64,000 nucleotides of DNA from contig JAIGNY010004296.1 in NCBI GenBank assembly GCA_020152595.1, forward strand, positions 238,501 to 302,500, written 5' to 3'. Shown piece by piece: positions 11,216 through 22,759 of the stretch. The translations under genes were made by a program, and so were the position numbers. Source of the DNA: Chiridota heheva. Taxonomy: Eukaryota > Echinodermata > Holothuroidea > Apodida > Chiridotidae. Under the pieces are notes generated by a model that was not told the DNA's origin, did not search any database, and saw only the letters and a program-made list of their open reading frames with translations. Position 1 is the first letter of the stretch. Each line of letters starts with the position of its first letter.

Positions 11216-13335
11216 TCAACATGGCCCAGATATTCCCGCAAATTGTATGACAACAGAACATTGACAGTGACATTAAATGGATACAAAAATGTTTAAAAAT
11301 AGGTGTTTACAACTGATAAACAGAAGGTGACAAACACAGGGGAATGTTAACCAACAGTTAAGTGTTCATAAAGAATGTTTGACTGACCAGTAAGTTCTAA
11401 TGATATCACAACTAGCAAGAAATACCAACATCATAAATAGCAATGTTTCACAGTACCGATGCAAGCAGTTTGACACCAGCGAGTTTTTTCAGCGTTTTAC
11501 CTGCGCTTTACTGGCGATTTACAAGCAACTTTGAAAATGACAAAATATAGAGATATTTTGTTCAGTTTCACAAGTGAAACAATTTAAATTACTGTCGTTA
11601 TAACATAGATAACCCAAAAATATTGCCTTGCCCATTAAGTAATCAATGAAAGGTCTGAATTGAGTGAAAACGTGAAAATTGGAGAGGGGACTAGATAATC
11701 TACCAAATTATGTTTTCATCAATGAGAATGCCCCCACTCTAAATTCAATAGTATGAAATATTAAATTAAACATGTAGAAGAAGGAATGACTCTGGAGTAC
11801 CCCTCCAAATTGCTTTTAACTGCTGTGATCCTCCGTCCCTTAACCGTAACCACCAAACTCAAGTTTACGTCTTTAGACATCAAATATTTGAAAGACAACA
11901 TGATCGGGGAGGGGGCATACACCTTTGTAAGTATTTCCCTTTAAATGTGCCATTTCTAATTAGGTCAAAGTCCAGATGCAGCTGTCAATTTGTAAACAAT
12001 TCTGTCAAAGGTGCTGGAAATGGGGCAGAGGCATTAATTATGATTCTTTAGAAGTTTGCCGTGTTTTTCAGAGAGATTAATGTTAATGGAGTTTAATGTT
12101 CGTAAGTTTCGGGTAAGAATTAGAATATTTCTGTTGGAAGAAAATAAATTTTCGCACGATCTAATTTATAAAGAAATAACTCAACACCTGGGCTTATCAA
12201 ATAGTGGGAGCAACATGTATGTTTCTGTTTACTTACGTCGCTGATTTCGAAGTTTTGGACAGAAGTCTACACTGAGCAAAGAGTGCTCAGTTCAGAATTG
12301 TATTTGTTCTCATTTTATTTTATTTTTTTTTTCTATTCTTTTCTTTCGTGTTTCACTTTTACTGTATATGGATCTACATATTAAAAAGTTTTAGACAACG
12401 TTTCTTAATATTTTGGTGGAAATAATTCACGAGTTAAAATTGTACCCAACTGTATGGAAAACTATATATTTCGGAATAAAACATGGAAATCTCAGTAAGT
12501 TGAACTTGTTTACTTTTATTTTGCCAATCCATTTTATTTCGCTTATCATTTTAGTTTTAGTTTATATTAATTTATTCAATTTTCATTTTATGATTTATAA
12601 AAAATGGCCGCGCCCGCCAAGATAGTGCAGACGCAAGTTGCGTTGGGGCCACGGTTCCTTACTTTTCAGGCTGTAATTTTTTGTTGAACTTATTGAAAAT
12701 AAATAATAATCCTAAATCTCCATGGTACACTCTGCATTGTCGCTATCAATTTATTGTGGGCTGAACTGTGTCCTTTAAAAAGACACAGGAAATGAAATAC
12801 TTAATTTTGCTTAAAACAGCAATTTCCATCAGTTTAAAAATATTATCTGAACTAAATACATTTGAGTGAAATCTGCAGAGTCGATATGTGTGCAGACGTT
12901 AAATATTATACACAGTAGACCGAGGACTTTTCCCGCTGAAAAAAATAAGAGTTGTGATTGGAAAATATGGCTCATGATAGTATCTTTGTTTTTAAAAATT
13001 AAATCGCAAGTTGCATGAAAACCAATAGCACGCTTTTGGCTTCGAGAATGGGTTTTTTCTCCGTGCTTACCGGCAGCTTTACCGGCAATTTACCGGCATT
13101 TTATCGGCGCTTCACTGGCACTTTACCGGCGGCTTACTGTGGTTAAAATTACCGCCGCAATCGTCAAACAGCTCGCATAGATACTGTAGGTCCAAATTAA
13201 ATTTCAATGTTATTGCAGGTAAGAGAAGAAGGCGATTATTCTAGCAATTTCAGAAGAAGAAAAACAGGGGGAAAAAAAGTTTTTCTAAAAGAATGTTAAA
13301 TGTTCTTTTACTTTTTGTAATTTTTTTTATAACGG
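11216..13335. other. unassigned DNA with a short TTTACCGGC-type tandem
   Basis: No gene recognised. At 13,066-13,140 a short degenerate tandem of units such as AATTTACCGGC and GCTTTACCGGC occurs. A related fragment, GCGTTTTACCTGCGCTTTAC, lies near 11,490. An ATG with good context at 12,604 (ATGGCCGCGCCC) opens only a very short frame. Confidence 0.45.
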
Positions 13336-13625
13336 GTGCATGCAGTGGCTCTGTGGTTAAGGAGTCATGCTCGTATACGAAAGGTACCGGGTTCAATTCC
13401 CGCCATGAACCATGCATTGTGTCCTTAAGCAAGACACTTCACTCTGCTTACTCCAGTCCACTCAGCTGTAAAATGAGTACCAGGACTGCTGGGGAGTTGA
13501 CCTGCGATGGACTAGTGTCCCGTCCAGGGGAAGTCATGTGCTCTCATCTGCTTACGTGAATGAAACTGGGGGTAGGCACCGGCCTGATGGGCCTTCCTGG
13601 CTCTAGTATGGATTTAACTTAACTT
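13336..13625 (+). mobile_element. tRNA-derived SINE
   Basis: The head carries an RNA polymerase III A-box-like TGGCTCTGTGGTTAAGGAG and a B box GGTTCAATTCCC, spaced as in a tRNA. It is followed by a conserved SINE body (GTGTCCTTAAGCAAGACACT, CCAGTCCACTCAGCTGTA, GGACTAGTGTCCCGTCCAGG) and a short AACTT-type tail. The layout (tRNA head, unrelated body, simple tail) is that of a SINE rather than a tRNA gene. It lies 50 bp downstream of the candidate transmembrane exon on the other strand, so it would be intronic to that gene. Confidence 0.85.
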
Positions 13626-13674
13626 ATTTTTTTCTTTATGAGACTGATATGTAATTCAACAATAAAGTACTTAC

Positions 13675-13824
13675 CGTGTATTTGGGGCGTTTAAAGTAGT
13701 TGTTAGATGTGATAAGGAAGACCAATAAAAGTAAGATGAACACTGGAATGGCGTAAAGATATAAGGACGTTTTATTATCATCATCAATTTCTATTTCCAC
13801 TGTGCCATCGCCATGGTAACCAGG
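13675..13824 (-). CDS. candidate transmembrane exon (50 codons)
   Basis: On the minus strand a strong acceptor (a pyrimidine-rich stretch ending TTTTCAG) precedes exactly 150 bp of open frame. This ends at a consensus donor (ACG|GTAAGT). The exon is phase 0 at both ends. Its 50 residues start PGYHGDGTVEIEIDDDNKTS and contain a membrane span (YAIPVFILLLLVFLITS) followed by a basic stop-transfer segment (FKRPKYT). This is the pattern of a type I membrane protein. There is no start codon, so it is an internal exon. The large acidic exon on the same strand (36,792-40,103) ends in phase 0, so the two could be joined. That link spans 23 kb and is inferred, and other exons may lie between. It could instead belong to an unrelated minus-strand gene. 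Confidence 0.6.
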
Positions 13825-14084
13825 CTGAAAAGATAAACAAGGAATTCAAATTATAAATTGTTATCTGAAAGTATACCTGTGAAAGAGTGATGTCACAGCC
13901 TCACTTTCTTAATACTGTTAATGAATTTGTATTGAAATTAATTTAAAATTTCCACTTATCATATAAAACATATTCCAAAATTTCTTCAGCTGGAAAATCA
14001 TATTTACTGTACTAGATTGTGATTAAGTCTTGACAAACTGTATAGCATCCAATAATAATAATAATAACATCATCATCATCATCT

Positions 14085-14325
14085 TTCGCAGCCTGTCATG
14101 GGCCATTCCGCAGTCTGTCATGGGCCATTCCGCAGTCTGTCATGGGCCATTCCTCAGTCTGTCATGCGCCATTCTGCAGTCTGTCATGGGCAATTCCGCA
14201 GTCTGTCATGCGCCATTCCGCAGTCTGTCATGCGCCATTCCGCAGTCTGTCATGGGCCATTCCGCAGACCGTCATGGGCCATTCCGCAGTCTGTCATGGG
14301 CCATTTCGCAGTCTGTCATACACGA
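14085..14325. repeat. 22-bp minisatellite, about 10 copies
   Basis: Near-perfect tandem copies of CAGTCTGTCATGGGCCATTC with a 22-bp period, varying between GGGCC, GCGCC and GGGCA. The three overlapping open frames here (81-101 residues, reading like SVMGHSAVCHGPF) are a consequence of the repeat and are not genes. Confidence 0.95.
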
Positions 14326-14639
14326 AACTGGCTAAAGAATGACCCATAAGCTGAATTAGCTTCACCACTAAACTAATTCTCTCAGACCCTGGTGTAGAAT
14401 CACAGCAATGAGGAAGTGTTGAACCAAAATCACAAATGCACCTACTATTTTTTTAATTTATGACAATGGAATGCTAACATCCATCAAAGGCAATCTGTAT
14501 CAACTTCAAATATCAACCTTGACAGAAACTACCCCCTGAAGTTAGACAAAATTGACATTTACAATATTTTGTCAGAAAAGAGTACAACATTTGGGACAAA
14601 ATGAATTTTCAATAAAATGCAGCTCCCCTTATGAAATAT

Positions 14640-15050
14640 TTGAGCTCACTGTTAGAGCACATCAGGGCTTAGCAACATTTACTAGCTTGGGAGGAGCTTT
14701 AATCTGCTTGAAGTCAGATCATACAAAATACTTCTACTAACTTTAAGGCACTTCATAGAATTGCACCCAGCTACATAAATGATCTCTCTAACCAATTTAC
14801 TGAGAACCCAGCAAACCCTGACATGGACTGTTCTATGAATACAAATATCTTATGGTGAAAAATGATTCTCCTGGGCTGCTCCTCACCTGCGGAACAATCT
14901 CCCTCCATCCATCCGATCCATCAATATACTCTCACTGGCTTCAAACATTCTCTAAAGACACATTTATTTATTCAACATTTTGACATCATAATTTATTTGT
15001 TTTATCACCATCTCGTTGATTTCTCTCCCCTGCTACAAGCTTGACATGAG
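14640..15050 (+). mobile_element. LINE (CR1-like) 3' coding remnant
   Basis: With several frame breaks the plus strand encodes the C-terminal part typical of CR1-clade proteins: FSWAAPHLRNNLPPSIRSI followed by a Lys/His segment ending KTHLF. The comparable segment of the LINE at 44.6-46.9 kb reads PRLWNNLPIAIRQAQTVYTF then KPFKTHLF. No intact reading frame remains. Confidence 0.6.
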
Positions 15051-15239
15051 ATCATCGTGCTGATCAGGGAGGAAGGGAGGGGGAGAGGGGACAAGTCCCA
15101 CCACTTTTTAGCAAAATTTTAAAACTTCAGTACATTTGAAGAAAAATTTCTCCTTGTCCCCCCCCCCCCCTTCCCTGCTGTTTGGAAAAATAGACATATC
15201 CCCCACTTACCAAATAAGAATTACGGCCCTGATGCTGAT

Positions 15240-15612
15240 AGACCTTTTCAAATCTAAATGTGCAATTTCCAGAAATCAAATTTAAATAAAGTCACATGCA
15301 TGGCCGTACTTCATGTGTCCAAAGTAGACCACTCATATGCTAGGGGAATCCTATCAACCAGTAAAATGCAGGTGGATTCTTCACTGTGTGCACAATTCAC
15401 ACAGGGTACGGGACCAAGCGAACGAAAATATGCTAATCATACATGTACGTGTGTTATGCATGAAAGTAGTATGCGCGTGCATAGTTGTGGACAACGTTTC
15501 CTGCAGCAACTACAGCTGATTGGTTGAGAAACAAGGGGGGAAATTCCCCCAGCAATTGATTGGTAGAAGTGCTGAAGTAATCCCTTTTGGTTAAAATAGG
15601 TTTCAACTGTGA
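15240..15612. repeat. dispersed repeat Q, copy 2
   Basis: Diverged homologue of 10,831-11,215 in the same orientation. Short open frames on both strands are not conserved between the two copies, which argues against coding. Confidence 0.65.
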
Positions 15613-15824
15613 GCTTACTATTAACAGAGACATCTGCACTGCTACAGGTTGACATTGTCTGTAAGGGGTTGTATATTCATGACCTAACTTTGAGTCTAAA
15701 ACGTACAAAACACTAACAGAGTTTTTCATACCCCTTTCAACCAAATAATGTTATACTCTCTGTTATTCAAACCCAACCAGGCATAAATTCATTTGATGTT
15801 CTGAGTTTTTAACACTTATCTCAA

Positions 15825-16990
15825 ACCAGAAACAAAAGGTTTTGTGGTTCCGATGATTCATTTTTCAATAGCTGATTGATTTACAAAATTTGTACTTACT
15901 TACTGCCATGTCATTGCATATCATGAAATATTTGTTCCAGATATTTATTAATAAACCACACCTACCATGCAGATCAATAAAAATGTTGACAACATTAGCA
16001 ATTTGCACAATAATTAACAACATTTTTAAAAAAGTATGATGCAAAAACCATTGCTCATTTGTCCTATTGTAAGAATTTGTCAGTAAGCCCCACCTACTCA
16101 TTTATATTCACTACCACAACATTTAAACATATGTACAGACCATGACCCATCTGTGTACCTGATATAGCATAAATCTGATGTGTTGTTAATGGAGTACGGT
16201 ATGGTGTTTACATTGTTTAGCACTTTCACATTAAGCCATGCCCACCATGCATATTAATAACATCTGCTGATAACATAAGCATGTAAACAATAACTAACAA
16301 AATTATCATGCCTAATATGACACAAAACAGACATACAACTTGCTCATTTATCACTTTTTTAAATTTTCACTTTAATCCCTTCCCAATTATTAACATGCAT
16401 GATATCACCATTAAAAACAGGGCACATCTACAGGCCATGGGCTAGGCCTATCTGAGTACCAAATATGACATAAATCCAGTTTACTGTTTTGAGATACAGT
16501 GTTTACAAGCTCTTTTCAGCAAAATTATATTAAGCCCTGCCCACTATGCATATTAATATAATTAAACGTTTTTACATCATGAATATAAACACATCAGTTA
16601 ATATCATAATTATCCTAAATATTAAACAAAACAGACATGCAGTTGTTAAAACATTAACATTTCAAATTTTTACTTTAAGACCTGCCTACTCATTAATATG
16701 CATGATATCAACACCAAAAACAATAGGGCACATTTACAGTCCATGGGCTATTGTGTACCACATATGAACTGAATTTTTTTCAAGATACTGTGTTTACAAG
16801 CTCTTTTCAACAAAATCAAAATCATATTAATGAAATTTAACATTTTTACATCATAAATATGGACACACCAGCTAACATCATAATTACACCAAATATGAAA
16901 AAAACTAGACAAATGTTGTTAAAATATAAAAATTTCAAGATTTTTACATTTAAGCCCCGCCTATTCATTAATATGCATGATATCACTACC
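15825..16990. repeat. array B: four ~290-bp units homologous to array A
   Basis: Starts with AACCAGAAACAAAAGGTTTT and carries four units with AAGCCCCRCCYACTCATTAA near 16,085, 16,375, 16,677 and 16,958. The order of subrepeats matches array A at 2.45-3.72 kb, so the whole array was copied rather than single units. Confidence 0.8.
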
Positions 16991-18640
16991 TTGCCTTAAA
17001 TAGTATTTTCCTTACTTCAATGCGCTAGAAAACTGCATCAATTACGGGAGTGTAATAAGACAAAGAAAATTCCCGCTAATGAAAAGTAGTGTCCCACTCC
17101 CCACCAAATTCATATTTTCTCCATCAAAATGAAAAAAATAAAAGTGTATTACTTGCAATCTCTGTACGACTAATATAATACATGATTTGAATGCATCAGG
17201 ATTGAAAATTAGACTGAAATACGTTGTATTACGTACTTAAACCAGACCTTGTTTCAGCAAGGAGCTGTTAAAACATTTTCTTTTTACAACACATGCCACG
17301 AACCCAAGCAAAAGCAATTCTTCAGCAATCTGCAGATATAAGCTCAACATTAATTTAAAACATTTAACGATAAACAATATTTGTGGTCATTTAAAATCGT
17401 ACAAAACAGCCAAACACATCTGTATTAAACATTCTGTTTGTACTTTCTACTTGTGAAACAATATGCAGAGCAGAATGCAGAGATAATATTATTATTTTAT
17501 GCATATCAACAGGGTATCACCTAACGGGTCCGTAAAAAAACCACATAAACTCGCTCCACTTTAAACCAATGAAATAATTTCAGATTGTACCCAAGTGAAT
17601 AACATGTGGTATGTGGTCAATTACATAAAACACATGATTGGAACGGAAGATTCCGTCGCTCGTAGGCTACGACTATGAGTAAACATAATTAATAGAAAAC
17701 GGAAGACATTTTCAAAACGAAATGCAAGAAATCTTTCGTTCTTTTTAAGTGTGAACAATTTTGACCGGGACTGTTCTTCAGAGGTTTATCATATACATGG
17801 AAATGAGATGAGGGGAAGGAATACAAACATACAAACTTTTTGAGGGAATTGACAAACTTTTTGAGGGAATGAATGGTCGTTTTCACTTGCGACCTCATTG
17901 TGAAATGTGGATAATACTAGTATGGTTTGATTCACAAACCAACCTGGTGATAGCACGGGGATAATTAATCTTCATTTTACAGTGCATTGTTATTCCATAA
18001 CAATCACGCAATTAATTTACCCTCCTTTACGCCATGCTACAGCTATTTATAGCGACAGTTTTTCCTGGCATAAGCTGCTGAATTCTAACTAAAAAAACAC
18101 TTTAAAAAATGATACAACCCTTGAAAACCCAATCATTAATCATGTTACTATGACAACACGTGAATCTAGGGTCATTCACACAAAGTTTTATTTGTATCCA
18201 GGGGCCCGTATACACATCGAATATGTTTAAACTTGTACTAGCCTTATGCAATACATGCATAAATTCAATCAGTACAGTATGGCGTGGTTGGATGTGAATT
18301 CGTAAATGGTTTTGTAATACTTCGTAATGGTCTTGTAATACGATTTGCGATATATTTGTCGGGATTTATAACGGATTCCCAGGTATTCTAAAAGACAAAA
18401 GGACTCAGGAGAGAATGGACATGACTTCAAATAAAGAAATTATACAGGGGTAAAGGTACATTTATTGTGGTCAGGGAAATATTAGCCCGGAAAGAAGTCG
18501 CAATATTATGACTATTTATTTCCAAACATTCTCAATCGTATTTAATTGATTGATTCTGCATAATTCTCACATATTTTCACAAATATATCAAAAGATACTA
18601 AAAACTAGACTTAGTTTGTGTGTCCATGCAAATTGACACA
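16991..18640. other. unassigned DNA
   Basis: No gene, RNA or transposon recognised. A 23-bp segment containing AACTTTTTGAGGGAAT is tandemly duplicated near 17,835-17,870, inside a 69-residue minus-strand frame with no recognisable domain. Confidence 0.45.
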
Positions 18641-18671
18641 AATATCATATGACCCATCCAACTATAAAAAT

Positions 18672-19735
18672 GGCATCTTCCACTAAGTCCCACATGGCAT
18701 CCCCTGTCCAACATGGCATATCATGTCCCACATGGCATCCCATGTGCCACATGGCATCTCATGTCCCACATGGCATCCCATGTCCCACATGGCATTCCAT
18801 GTCCCACATGGCATACCATGTCCCACATGGCATCCCATGTCCCACATGGCATCTCATGTCCCAACATGGCATATCATGTCCCACATGGCATCCCTATCCC
18901 ACATGGCATCCCATGTCCCACATGGCATCCCATGTCCCACATGGCATTCCATGTCCCACATGGCATACCATGTCACACAGGGCATCCCATATCCCAAATG
19001 GCACTCCATGTCCCACATGGCATCCCATGTCCCACATGGCACCCTATGTCCCACATGGCACCCCATGTCCCACATCCCATGTCCCTCATGGCATTCCACC
19101 ATATCTCCCATATGGCATCCCACCCTATGTCCCACATGAAATCCCATCCCATCCTTTGTCTCACATGGCATTCAACCATGTCCCATATGGCATCCCATCC
19201 TATTACCCATATGACATCCCAACCTATGACCCACATGGCATTCCTCCCTATGTCCCACATGGCATCCCTCCCTGTGTCCCACATGGCATCTGTCTCCCTA
19301 TGGTCCCCATGGCATCACACCTGTCTCGCATTTGTGGCTTGCTACCTGATGTCTCACATGGCATCCCACCTTATGTCCCACATTGGATCCCTCCATATGT
19401 TCCATATGATATCTCTCCCAATGTTCCAATGACATCCTACTTCATATCCCACATGGCATCACATCCCATGTCCCCATGGCCTCCCACACTATGTCCTACA
19501 TAGGCTCCTACCCTATGTCACACATGGCATCCTAACCTATGTCACACTCTGTGTTACTCGTGGCATCCCACACCATGTCTCACATGGCATCCCGCACCAT
19601 GTCTTACATGGCATCCCACCCCATGTCCCACATCACATCCCATGTCCTACATCACATCCCATGGCATTCCACCCTATGTTCCCATGGCATTCCACCCTAT
19701 GTTCCGCATGGCATTCCTTCCTAGAAGGAATCCAT
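18672..19735. repeat. 20-bp minisatellite, degenerating rightwards
   Basis: The left part (18,700-19,080) consists of near-perfect 20-mers CATGTCCCACATGGCATCCC. To the right the period lengthens to about 24-27 bp and copies diverge. The unit length of 20 gives long open frames in several phases (up to 284 residues, His/Met/Pro-rich). These are repeat artefacts. The right half is paralogous to 32.38-32.66 kb. Confidence 0.95.
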
Positions 19736-22330
19736 CAATTTTCTAACAAACCGTGACACAGTACAAATTTAACTGACTCTTTCACCAATACCTATCACCT
19801 GAGCCATACTGATGTATTTACAGCTTGCAGTTCATTAATAAAATTGCTTTGGAAATAAAAGAAAAACCTTAGCATTGCTTATCCAAATAATGCTTTTGAA
19901 GCACATTTCTTAGAAGAAATCGATCATTTTGTAAACAGATATAAACTTAACCAACTCTTTTGTCATGATCTATTCACCACTTGAACATTTATGTATTTAA
20001 GGGTATTCTATTATCATATAACCTAAATAATGCTCTTGAAGAGTTACTGTATTCGAGGTATTGAGCGCCCTCCGCTCTAATAAGCGCCAATCCAGCAATT
20101 TTTGACTGATAACATAATTCATTTGATTAAGATGAAGACTTAAAATACTCGTGTTTTGTTACATTCTTTGCTTATTTTGTGTCTGACGCTCGCAATGTTT
20201 TTTCATGGGAATATTCCTTTACAGATTTTTCTTGACTGCATAAGAGAGATTGCTGGGGGTCTGAGTCTATAAGTCATCATTATGATGTCATCACAGCACT
20301 TCTGTACTATTCTTGATATATTTCTGTGAAAATTAATTTGGTATTTTCTAAATGATAGGGAACATTTTTATCTTCAAAAATTATTAAGAATAAAGTAGAA
20401 TGAAATTTACAAATATGTTTTCCAATCTGTTCTTGTAACTTACAGTATATTTGAATTATGAAAAATTGGTGATTAATTTTCGAAGAAATACATAAAGATT
20501 AGTACAGGAAGTGCTGTGATGAAATCATAATGATGATGTAATGACTCAGTACAGAAGTCGTTTTTAAGTGGGCAAATTTTCTTTTTAAAGTTTAATAACT
20601 TCTTCTAGGAATGAGATATCAACATGGTTTTTTTTTACCAATCTGTTTCTTATATTTTTCTCTATCAGATACATAAAAATGAAACTCCATGGGAATATTC
20701 CTTTAATGACATGGTGTATGTATTCTATAGTTTCCAGTAATCAATTAATTAGGAAATAAATATCATGGTGCCCGGTCATCAATTTCATTTGAGACCGAGT
20801 GCGACATCATTTACTAAAAGATATCTATCAGTTTTTTCTATTTTTAAATTGGGACATCTTTTATCAATTCACCATGTAGGCAAAATTAATGTTTTTATTA
20901 CTTTGGGTATAAGGAAAGCTTGCAGGTTGATCATTAGGAAAAAGAAAAGAAAAAACAACAACTTGGAAATGCAAAGAGCCTTAGCAAAACTTACGCAAGC
21001 AGTCAGTACTTTTAAGCACATTTCCTAAAAGGAATCCATCAATTTTCTAACAAACCGGGACACAGTACAAATTTAACTGACTCTTTCACCAATACCTATC
21101 ACCTGAGCCATACTGATGTATTTACAGCTTGCAGTTCATTAATAAAATTGCTTTGGAAATAAAAGAAAAACCTTAGCATTGCTTATCCAAATAATGCTTT
21201 TGAAGCACATTTCTTAGAAGAAATGGATCATTTTGTCCAAATTGGGACATGCCATAGATAGAAACTTAACCAACTCTTTTGTCATGATCTATTCATCACT
21301 TGAACATTTATGTATTTAAGGGAATCCAAATTTTTAACAAAGAACAAAAAATTTTATTGTATTCTATTATCATATAACCTAAAATCACATAACCTAAACA
21401 ATGCTATAACCTAAATAATGCTCTTGAAGACTATTATTTGTATTTAAGCACCCACCCAGCATTTTTTGACTGATAACATAATTCATTTGATTAATATGAA
21501 GACTTAAAATTCTCATGGAAATGCAAAGAGCCTTAGCAAAATTATCATATAACCTAAATCAAATGCAGTACAAATTTAAGAGTTACAATGTATTCCTGAG
21601 TCATACTTGTAGCTTGCAGTTCATTAATAAAATTCTTTGAAATAAAAAACCTTAGCTAATAATGCGCCCTTAGAAGAAATAATCCAGCAACTCTTTTTTT
21701 GACTGATAACATAATTATGTATTTTGATTAACCTAAATAATGCTCTTGAAGACTTAAAATACTCATTTTTGACTGATAACATAATTCATTTGATTAATAT
21801 GAAGACTTAAAATACTCATGGAAATGCAAAGAGCCTTAGCAAAACCTACGCAAGCAGTCAGTACTTTTGAGCACATTTCCTAGAAGGAATCCATCAATTT
21901 TCAACAAACCAGGACAAAGTACAAATTTAACTGACTCTTTCACCAATACCTATCACCTGAGCCATACTGATGTATTTACAGCTTGCAGTTCATTAATAAA
22001 ATTGCTTTGGAAATAAAAGAAAAACCTTAGCATTGCTTATCCAAATAATGCTTTTGAAGCACATTTCTTAGAAGAAATCGATCATTTTGTAAACAGATAT
22101 AAACTTAACCAACTCTTTTGTCATGATCTATTCACCACTTGAACATTATGTATTTAAGGGTAATTTATTATCATATAACCTAAACAATGCTCTTGAAGAG
22201 TTACTGTATTCGCCTCTCACTCTAATAAGCTCCAATCCAGCAATTTTTGACTGATAACATAATTCATTTGATTAAGATGAAGACTTAAAATACTTCGTGT
22301 TTTGTTACATTCTTTGCTTATTTTGTGTCT
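19722..22330. repeat. three-copy segmental duplication with scrambled middle
   Basis: A segment of about 450 bp starting GGAATCCATCAATTTTC (with ACTGACTCTTTCACCAATAC and ATTTTTGACTGATAACATAA) occurs at about 19,722-20,170, 21,000-21,480 and 21,860-22,320. Copies 2 and 3 also share upstream sequence (GAAATGCAAAGAGCCTTAGC). Between them, 21,480-21,830 is a mosaic of short pieces of the same unit in jumbled order. The DNA at 20,170-20,960 is an unrelated spacer with no gene. Confidence 0.85.
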
Positions 22331-22654
22331 GATGCTCGCAATGAATTTGTGTTGGTTATTGTGGGCTAGTATAGAATCAATTCACATATATATATGTACA
22401 GGGCAGTTAGAATAGCACTCTGTATGCAGCCCCTGAGTATCATGCACGCTTATCAGAAAGAATTGTTGGGCCTTTTTGGGCAATTGTATTTATTAATTGT
22501 GGTACATCAATTTTCAATACATTTATAAAAATTGATGTAAGAAACTGTTGACAAAAGGATTGTTTTGATCAGGATACACTGGGAGAGAGAGAGTTCAAAT
22601 ACATTAAGTACATAATCTTATACTGATATTGATGTAAGAAACTGTTAACAAAAG

Positions 22655-22752
22655 ACATTGACAACCAAGTCAATGTCCATACCCACCCCAGAATTGAACC
22701 GGGGCCTCGTGGTCTGTAGACAGGTATGATAACCGCTACACCACAGTAGGTA
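22655..22752 (-). mobile_element. short tRNA-like SINE insertion
   Basis: The minus strand reads like a tRNA 5' half (GTGGTGTAGCGGTTATCATA, A box) and T arm (CCCCGGTTCAATTCTGGGG, B box). The outer 7 bp can pair as an acceptor stem. However, there are two extra bases before the D arm and the anticodon stem pairs poorly, so a working tRNA is unlikely. The flanking DNA is a duplicate of 22,531-22,580, which lacks this segment. Confidence 0.65.
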
Positions 22753-22759
22753 GATCAGG

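Noticed and set aside
12604-12690. Gene start with ATGGCCGCGCCC in good context
   Set aside because: The frame closes after fewer than 30 codons with no donor site at its end.
17689-17898. 69-codon minus-strand frame
   Set aside because: It contains a 23-bp tandem duplication, has no recognisable domain and lacks splice or promoter support.
18649-19503. Long open frames (284 and 239 codons) of His/Met/Pro-rich sequence
   Set aside because: They follow the minisatellite, are open in several phases at once and on both strands, and have no initiation or splice context. They are repeat artefacts.
22672-22757. Functional tRNA gene on the minus strand
   Set aside because: A and B boxes are present, but there are two extra bases before the D arm and a poorly paired anticodon stem. 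The neighbouring empty-site copy shows it to be an insertion.
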